Positions 58,592-64,000 of a stretch of 64,000 bases of DNA are shown in pieces. Position 1 is the stretch's first letter, and every line of letters begins with the position of its first letter. Source of the stretch: Rhizobium viscosum (GTDB lineage Bacteria > Pseudomonadota > Alphaproteobacteria > Rhizobiales > Rhizobiaceae). The stretch covers positions 1,902,001-1,966,000 of the forward strand of contig NZ_JADBEC010000001.1 in NCBI RefSeq assembly GCF_014873945.1. The letters run 5' to 3'. The notes beneath the pieces were generated by a model. That model did no database searches. It saw only the letters and a program-made list of their open reading frames with translations, and was not told the origin of the DNA. The position numbers and the translations under genes are program-made.

Positions 58592-59914
58592 TTACTTGGC
58601 GACGACGGCCTTTTCAGGATCAGGCGGGAAGGACGGGTCAGTCTTCTTGCCGCGCAGCAGATCGAGCGCGTAGTTGAGCTGGACGTCATCCTTCGGATCC
58701 GGCGGGACGTAGGCGACCGAGCCCGAACCTTCGTCGGTCTCGCTCTGGCCCTTGATGTGGCCGCGCAGGGCAGATTCGCCCTCGGTCACCATCTTACCCT
58801 GAAGGTCGGCCGGAAGGGGCTCTTCCACCTTGATGTCAGGCGTAATGCCGGTGCCCTGGATCGAGCGGCCCGACGGCGTGTAGTAGAGCGCCGTCGTCAG
58901 GCGCAGTGCGCCGTTTTCGCCGAGCGGAATGATCGTCTGGACAGAACCCTTGCCGAAGGAGCGGGTGCCGAGAACGGTGGCACGACGCAGATCCTGCAAG
59001 GCCCCGGCAACGATTTCCGATGCGGAAGCCGAACCGCCGTTGATGAGAACGATGAGCGGCTTGTGATCTGTCAGGTCGCCCGGACCGGCGTTGAAGCGAC
59101 GGGTCTCGTCCGGATTGCGGCCACGGGTGGAAACCACTTCGCCGCGCTCCAGGAAGGCATCGGAGACGTTGATCGCCTGATCGAGCAGACCGCCGGGGTT
59201 GAGACGCAGGTCAAGGACGAAACCCTTGAGCTTGTCGGCGGGAACGGTGGCCTTGATCTTCTGGATCGCCTTTTCGAGGTCCGGATAGGTCTTCTCGGTG
59301 AAGGAGATGACGCGCAGATAGCCGACATCATCCTCGACGCGCGACTTGACGGCCTGGACGGCCACGACGTCACGCACGATCGTCAGTTCGATCGGCTTGT
59401 CGGCGCCCTTGCGGATGAGCGTCAGCTTGATCGGTGTGTTGACGGCGCCGCGCATCTTTTCGACGGCGTCTTCGAGCTTCAGGCCGCGAACCGACTGGCC
59501 ATCGATTTCCGAAATATAGTCGCCGGCCAGAACGCCGGCCTTGGCAGCCGGAGTATCGTCGATCGGGGTGATGACCTTGACAAGCTCATCTTCCATGGTG
59601 ACTTCAATGCCGAGGCCGCCGAACTCACCCTTGGTCTGGGTGCGCATGTCTTCGGCATCCTTCGCATTCATGTAGCTGGAATGCGGATCGAGCGAAGACA
59701 GCATGCCGTTGATGGCGTTTTCGATCAGCTTATCCTCAGCCGGCGGCGTTACATATTGCGCACGCACGCGTTCGAAGACATCACCGAATACCGAAAGCTC
59801 CTTATAGGTCGATGCGCCCGCCGCCTCTGCAGGCACGCCTGCGGAGTAAATGACGCTCATTGCAGTCGCGCCCATCAGTGCGCCGACCAGAACAAGAGAA
59901 GCCCTACGAATCAT
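58592..59914 (-). CDS. ctpA: Carboxy-terminal processing protease CtpA (S41)
   Basis: A 440-residue exported protease. A signal sequence (SLVLVGALMGATAMSVIYSA) is followed by the PDZ domain (GGLGIEVTMEDELVKVITPI, GDYISEIDGQSVRGLKLEDA) and the S41 catalytic domain. There the Ser/Lys pair is in INGGSASASEIVAGAL near residue 290 and GTRSFGKGSVQTIIPLG about 30 residues later. It trims periplasmic proteins and affects cell-wall hydrolase levels. The ATG at 59914 overlaps the EnvC-like gene by 11 bases. Confidence 0.94.
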   Translation of the reverse strand: MIRRASLVLVGALMGATAMSVIYSAGVPAEAAGASTYKELSVFGDVFERVRAQYVTPPAEDKLIENAINGMLSSLDPHSSYMNAKDAEDMRTQTKGEFGGLGIEVTMEDELVKVITPIDDTPAAKAGVLAGDYISEIDGQSVRGLKLEDAVEKMRGAVNTPIKLTLIRKGADKPIELTIVRDVVAVQAVKSRVEDDVGYLRVISFTEKTYPDLEKAIQKIKATVPADKLKGFVLDLRLNPGGLLDQAINVSDAFLERGEVVSTRGRNPDETRRFNAGPGDLTDHKPLIVLINGGSASASEIVAGALQDLRRATVLGTRSFGKGSVQTIIPLGENGALRLTTALYYTPSGRSIQGTGITPDIKVEEPLPADLQGKMVTEGESALRGHIKGQSETDEGSGSVAYVPPDPKDDVQLNYALDLLRGKKTDPSFPPDPEKAVVAK

Positions 59915-61343
59915 TGCGTGCCTTTCCAGTGTCTTTGGCGGTCCACCACGGCCGGGAATCGACCGGTTTACCGTCCTTTCGAAACTCAATGTAAAGCGTT
60001 GGCCGATCTGTTTCCAGCGCCAATGCGGTTGCGCTTGCCACTCTTTTCGCACCCATCACGGCCAGGGGCTCGCCGGAGAAAACGAATTTTCCCTGACGGG
60101 TGCTGATCGTATCCATGCCTGAGAGAACCAGGTGATATCCGTCACCAGCGTCGAGGATGATCATCTGGCCATAACTGCGGAAAACGCCGGCAAAAACCAC
60201 CAACCCATCAGCAGGGGCGGTCACCACCGTTTCCGGATTGGTCGCAACCGTCATACCCATGGCCTCGTGTCCGGTGCCGTCGGCATCTCCGAACTGGCGT
60301 AGAATATCGCCCGCCACAGGCAACTCCAGCTTCGCCTTCAATTCTCCGAAGGGATATGCGGGCGCAATGCGGTTTTTATCGGGCACTCCGCTGTCGGCCA
60401 GGGCCTTCGCCTGGGCGCGCTGCTCGTCGGTCAGGAGCTTGCGGTTTTCCTCTGCCTGCCTCGCGGCAGCGGCGGCATCGCGCACGGAGGCGATCTCCGT
60501 TTCCATCGAAGCGACGAGGCTTTCGAGCGTCGTTGCCTTGCTTGCCAGTTCCTGAGACCGCTGCTTTTCGGCTTCCAGTTCGGCGGCATTGGAGCGGCTC
60601 AGCTTGTCGTTTTCGGCAAGCAGCAGATCCATGCGCCGCTCCTCCTCCAGGCTGTTTGCCATGGTGGTGGTCAGGCCTTCCTTCTCCTTGGCACTTGCTG
60701 TCTGCAACGCCGCGAGACCGGCGAGATCGGCAGCCAGCTTTTCGGTTTCCTTGCGGATACCGGGAACCACGGCGCCGAGCAGAATGGCGCTGCGCACCGA
60801 GGCAAGCGCATCATCGGGTGTGACGAGAAGGGCGGGCGGCGGATTGCGGCCCATGCGCTGCAAAGCGGCAAGAACCTCGGCCAGAAGGCCGCGGCGCTCA
60901 TGCAGCGAACGGCGGATGCCATCTTCCTTGACGCCGAGCTCGGCGAGTTTCTTCTCGCTGTCGAGAATCTTGCCTTCCAGGGTTTTGCGACGGGCGGCGG
61001 AATCGATCAGCGCCTGGCGAATGCTTGCCGTGCTCTTTTCCAGATTGTCGATGCTGCTTTGAAGCTCGCTCGCCTTGTCCGAGGAGAGACTGATCGTTTT
61101 CGACAGCTTGTCGAGCTCGGCCCTCGTCTCGTCGCGCTTCTTCGCAAGTTCGGCGGCGGGATCAGGCGGCGGCTGTTCGGCAGACGTGACCGGGGCTGCC
61201 GGTTCGGCTGCCGCGGGGGGCGGCGGAGCGTCCTGCGCCTGCACGGCAAAGGGGTTTCCTGAAATGGCAATGACAGCCGCACCGAGCCCTGCGGCAACGG
61301 CCGGCAGGAACAGGCGGGATCGCTTGGGGGCAGCTCTCGTCAT
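59904..61343 (-). CDS. EnvC-like murein hydrolase activator (degenerate LytM domain)
   Basis: A 479-residue exported protein. Signal peptide LFLPAVAAGLGAAVIAISG, then a Pro/Ala-rich linker and a long coiled coil (residues about 65-310, rich in KLAADLAGL-type heptads). The C-terminal LytM (M23) domain is at about 355-470. The expected zinc ligands are altered: GHEAMGMTV replaces the usual HxGxD, and YHLVLSGMD replaces HGHxYxHL. This argues for an activator of amidases like E. coli EnvC and against an active endopeptidase. It is coupled to ctpA. Confidence 0.88.
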   Translation of the reverse strand: MTRAAPKRSRLFLPAVAAGLGAAVIAISGNPFAVQAQDAPPPPAAAEPAAPVTSAEQPPPDPAAELAKKRDETRAELDKLSKTISLSSDKASELQSSIDNLEKSTASIRQALIDSAARRKTLEGKILDSEKKLAELGVKEDGIRRSLHERRGLLAEVLAALQRMGRNPPPALLVTPDDALASVRSAILLGAVVPGIRKETEKLAADLAGLAALQTASAKEKEGLTTTMANSLEEERRMDLLLAENDKLSRSNAAELEAEKQRSQELASKATTLESLVASMETEIASVRDAAAAARQAEENRKLLTDEQRAQAKALADSGVPDKNRIAPAYPFGELKAKLELPVAGDILRQFGDADGTGHEAMGMTVATNPETVVTAPADGLVVFAGVFRSYGQMIILDAGDGYHLVLSGMDTISTRQGKFVFSGEPLAVMGAKRVASATALALETDRPTLYIEFRKDGKPVDSRPWWTAKDTGKARNDS

Positions 61344-61467
61344 GCGTGTCGGGGTTTACTCGTTCAAATCGCCCGGAACCTAAGCTGATTTGGGGCTGTT
61401 GGCCAGAAAGTTTGAAGCAGAAGAGGCCCTGAGGCAAAACACGGCTGCGTGAGTGTTTTGGTCTGCG

Positions 61468-61950
61468 TCAGACGCGATGATAAGGGTGGCCGGACAGGAT
61501 GGTCACGGCCCGATAGAGTTGTTCGGCGATCAGCGTGCGAACGATCTGGTGCGGCCATGTCATCTTGCCAAGACAGAGTGTCAGGTCGGCACGATCATAG
61601 AGCGAGGGATCCAGGCCATCGGCGCCGCCGATTGCGATCGTGAGGTCACGTTTGCCCTGGTCGCGATAGGTGCCGAGGAGATTGGCGAAAGCTTCGCTGT
61701 CCAGCGCCTTGCCGCGTTCGTCGAGGAGAATGAGGATGCTGCCGTCGGAGAGCGATTTCAGCAGCATGGCCGCTTCCTCGCGCTTGCGGGTTTCCGCATT
61801 GGAGGCGCGGCTTTCGGCCACTTCGGCGATACGAGAAAATTCCAGGCCGACCGCAGGACCGGCCTTGGCAAAACGGTCGAAATAACGGGCCGCAAGATCC
61901 TTTTCGGGGCCGGACTTCAGCCGTCCCACCGCAAAAAGACCAATCCGCAT
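61468..61950 (-). CDS. rlmH: 23S rRNA (pseudouridine1915-N3)-methyltransferase RlmH
   Basis: A 160-residue SPOUT methyltransferase. MRIGLFAVGRLKSGPEKDLA at the start, ALDSEAFANLLGTYR, LTIAIGGADGLDPSLYDRAD in the SAM knot, and the conserved C-terminus SGHPYHRV are all present. It methylates pseudouridine 1915 of 23S rRNA on 70S ribosomes. It follows rsfS on the same strand after 118 bases. Confidence 0.96.
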   Translation of the reverse strand: MRIGLFAVGRLKSGPEKDLAARYFDRFAKAGPAVGLEFSRIAEVAESRASNAETRKREEAAMLLKSLSDGSILILLDERGKALDSEAFANLLGTYRDQGKRDLTIAIGGADGLDPSLYDRADLTLCLGKMTWPHQIVRTLIAEQLYRAVTILSGHPYHRV

Positions 61951-62068
61951 TCATCCGCTCCTGCTATGCCGCGCCTTGGAAGCGCAATGTGGACTTGCCG
62001 GCCAGCTATCGAAAGCCGGCCCGGTCAGTTACCACGTCTCAGGCACCGGGCGAACGCCAGGCTGCCTG

Positions 62069-62512
62069 TCAGTGCAGTGTTTCCTCATCCATATCCGGAG
62101 CCGCCCACATCTTTTCGATGTTGTAGAACTCGCGGATTTCGGGACGGAACACATGCACGATGATGTCACCGGTATCGATCAGGATCCAGTCACCGCCTTC
62201 CTGACCTTCGACGCGGGCAGTACCGAAGCCCTCATCCTTGAGATCAGTCAGAAGATGATCGGCGATCGCCATGACATGCCTGTTCGAGCGGCCGGAGACG
62301 ACAACCATGTAATCTCCCAGCGCCGACTTTCCGGCAATGTTGATGGTGACGATATCTTCAGCTTTGGAATCCTCGAGGCTCACGAGGACGGCTTCCAGAG
62401 CACGGGCAGCGGCATCGGCGCCACGTTCCGCACCCTTCGGGATAACGGCAAGCGTTTTTCCCTTGGCGTGTACTGTTGTCAGTGCTTTCCCTTTCCTGGA
62501 ATGACAAACCAT
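62069..62512 (-). CDS. rsfS: Ribosome silencing factor RsfS
   Basis: The product has VTINIAGKSALGDYMVVVSG, RHVMAIADHLLTDLKDEG, EGGDWILIDTGDIIVHVFRP and EIREFYNIEKMW, the RsfS/Iojap core. It binds ribosomal protein uL14 and keeps subunits apart in starvation. The start is uncertain. I list the ATG at 62512, but a strong ribosome site AGGAAAGGG precedes a CTG at 62482, after which the family-like sequence begins; a CTG start is possible. rlmH follows. Confidence 0.93.
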   Translation of the reverse strand: MVCHSRKGKALTTVHAKGKTLAVIPKGAERGADAAARALEAVLVSLEDSKAEDIVTINIAGKSALGDYMVVVSGRSNRHVMAIADHLLTDLKDEGFGTARVEGQEGGDWILIDTGDIIVHVFRPEIREFYNIEKMWAAPDMDEETLH

Positions 62513-62721
62513 GCACAACACAGATCCGGCGTCACCGGATCATGGTTAAGATAGGCATCAAACCATTAACGTTTCAAGACGCGGCGCAGCGCGCAAACGG
62601 CCTAAAGCCGCATTTGGCGTCACGAAATCGAGATTTCGACCCCAGGTCGAGATGGAGTTGCGATGTACAGCGTCTGCGGTCGGGCGTAAAGTGCCGGTGA
62701 TTTCCGCAAATACCGACCGAA

Positions 62722-63099
62722 ATGACCGAAACCGCCAAAAATCCACTCGCACCCGTCCTGCGAATCACCTTTCCCGATGACGATCGCCTCGGCCACGGCA
62801 AGATGGAGCTGCTCGAGCATATCCGCGAGACAGGCTCGATCTCGGCGGCCGGCCGCGCAATGGACATGTCCTATCGTCGTGCATGGATGCTGGTTGCCGA
62901 GATGAACCGCATGTTCAAGGCACAGGTGGTGGAATCGCAGCGCGGCGGCCAGAAGGGTGGTGGTGCGGCACTGACGCCATTCGGGGACCAATTGCTGGCG
63001 CGCTTTCGTGACATGGAAAAGACGGTGCGCACCAGCCTTGCCGATGATCTCGCCTGGCTGGAAAACAACCGCAATCCGCAGCCGGACGGCCGGCGCTGA
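62722..63099 (+). CDS. ModE-like winged-helix regulator, DNA-binding domain only
   Basis: A 125-residue protein with LLEHIRETGSISAAGRAMDM and SYRRAWMLVAEMNRMF (residues about 33-70), the ModE/LysR-type winged helix. GGQKGGGAALTPFGDQLL matches the wing. It lacks the molybdate-binding Mop/TOBE repeats of full ModE, so it may not sense molybdate directly. It stops where the convergent modC stops, in a molybdate transport neighbourhood, so control of the mod genes is likely but unproven. Confidence 0.85.
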   Translation: MTETAKNPLAPVLRITFPDDDRLGHGKMELLEHIRETGSISAAGRAMDMSYRRAWMLVAEMNRMFKAQVVESQRGGQKGGGAALTPFGDQLLARFRDMEKTVRTSLADDLAWLENNRNPQPDGRR

Positions 63100-64000
63100 T
63101 CAGGCTTCCAGCGCCACCGTCTTGATGACGGCGAAAGCCGACATGCCTGGATTTAGCCCCAGACGCTCGCAGGACAGCGCGGTGATGCGCGAGAGCACGG
63201 CGTCGCCGGTGCAATCGAGGCGGATCTCGACGGTTCCATCCTCCGTCGGCGAAACCTGCGTGACGGTTCCTTCCAGAATGTTGAGGGCGCTCAGCCCTTC
63301 CGGCTTCCGTGTTGCCAGCATCACATCTCGGGCGGGGATGCGGATGCGCACGGACTTGCCTATGGCCGGCGCAGCACCGGGAACATAAAGCCTGCCCGCC
63401 TTCAGCAGCACCGTCGAAATCCGATTGGCCGAATCGATGCTTTCGACTGTGCCTTCCAGCACTGCACCGGCTTCCCTTCGGTCTTCCGGGAGCAACGACG
63501 AACGACTGAGGATTTCTGTTGCGGGGCCTGCGGCTTCCACCTTGCCGTCGCGCATGATGACGACCTGATTTGCCAGGCGTGCGACTTCGGAGATCGAATG
63601 GCTGACATAGACGATCGGAATATCCATCTCGTCGCGCAGACGCTCGAGATAGGGCAGAATCTCGGCCTTGCGGGCTTCGTCCAAGGCGGCCAGGGGCTCG
63701 TCCATCAGGAGCAGGCGCGGCGAAGAAAGCAGTGCGCGACCGATCGCGACACGCTGCTTCTCGCCCCCCGACAGCTTTGAAGGGCTACGGTCAAGCAACT
63801 GGCCGATGCCGAGCAGGTCGACGACGCGATCGAAATTTTCAATGCGTGCGGATTTGGGGGTGAACCAGCGGCCATAGGAGAGATTTGTCCGGACGCTCAA
63901 GTGCGGAAAAAGCCGCGCTTCCTGGAAGACGTAGCCGAAACGGCGGCGGTGCCGGGGAACGAAGATGCCCTTTGCCGTATCCGTCAGCGCCTCGCCGTCG
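63100..64000 (-). CDS. modC: Molybdate ABC transporter ATP-binding protein ModC (partial)
   Basis: The frame is open through the right edge of the window, so the N-terminus and Walker A are missing. Visible are the Q-loop [16 protein letters not shown], the signature [17 protein letters not shown], Walker [17 protein letters not shown] and a C-terminal TOBE/Mop domain ([20 protein letters not shown]) that binds molybdate. It powers high-affinity molybdate import. modB and modA are expected just outside the window. It converges with the ModE-like gene with no spacer. Confidence 0.92.
   Translation of the reverse strand, partial: DGEALTDTAKGIFVPRHRRRFGYVFQEARLFPHLSVRTNLSYGRWFTPKSARIENFDRVVDLLGIGQLLDRSPSKLSGGEKQRVAIGRALLSSPRLLLMDEPLAALDEARKAEILPYLERLRDEMDIPIVYVSHSISEVARLANQVVIMRDGKVEAAGPATEILSRSSLLPEDRREAGAVLEGTVESIDSANRISTVLLKAGRLYVPGAAPAIGKSVRIRIPARDVMLATRKPEGLSALNILEGTVTQVSPTEDGTVEIRLDCTGDAVLSRITALSCERLGLNPGMSAFAVIKTVALEA

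Overview
The window reads as a chromosomal segment of an alphaproteobacterium in the Rhizobiales, most like Rhizobium/Agrobacterium. The grounds are the GC-rich codon use, the gene order hemE-hemJ-rho-mnmE-mnmG-rsmG-parA-parB, parS sites with the TTTCACGTGAAA core, a 1592-residue NAD-glutamate dehydrogenase, TrcR (DUF1013), a DUF1674 protein, a direct-repeat LexA box (GAAC-N7-GAAC) and a rhizobial-type PHO box. The genus is an inference from gene order and protein style; no database was searched.

Layout. 1-7.9 kb: origin-proximal housekeeping block with the end of hemE, hemJ, rho, the tRNA-modification genes mnmE/mnmG, rsmG and the parAB segregation genes, with parS sites inside the block. 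7.9-12.1 kb: minus-strand leuS-lptE-holA operon. 12.3-15.1 kb: yggS, an isolated flagellin gene and trcR. 15.3-20.5 kb: acs, a secreted SNase-like nuclease, a DUF1674 succinate dehydrogenase assembly factor, htpX and rsmB. 20.6-24.1 kb: a heparinase II/III-like gene and purH. 24.1-30.3 kb: NAD-glutamate dehydrogenase coupled to an Atg22-like MFS transporter. 30.6-36 kb: pdxY, beta-carbonic anhydrase, a membrane diguanylate cyclase, a lytic transglycosylase and asd. 36.3-40.7 kb: a PHO-box-controlled alkaline phosphatase, then a Tat-secreted protein plus an ABC ATPase/permease with a His-rich loop (probable zinc-related module). 40.9-42.7 kb: an MHS-family transporter with a large inserted domain. 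42.8-43.2 kb: a nested palindrome beside a decayed gene fragment, the most accessory-looking spot in the window. 43.2-49.7 kb: PAP2 phosphatase, leuB, a serine/threonine dehydratase, leuD, a PhnB-like protein, a CitE-like lyase and small conserved proteins. 49.8-55.7 kb: the SOS mutagenesis operon imuA-imuB-dnaE2 behind a perfect LexA box. 55.9-62.5 kb: bfd-bfr iron storage, then rppH, a divergent polysaccharide deacetylase, ctpA, an EnvC-like protein, rlmH and rsfS. 62.7-64 kb: a ModE-like regulator facing a modC gene cut by the window edge.

Most of the window is ordinary core chromosome with tightly packed operons, many 1-11 bp gene overlaps and clear intrinsic terminators. I found no CRISPR array, intact insertion sequence, prophage, rRNA or tRNA gene. 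I did not find a convincing new biological system. The items most worth a second look are the distant parS-like site near leuB, the nested 23-bp palindrome with its gene remnant, the His-rich ABC module, the 180-residue insertion in the MHS transporter, and the imuA/imuB long overlap.
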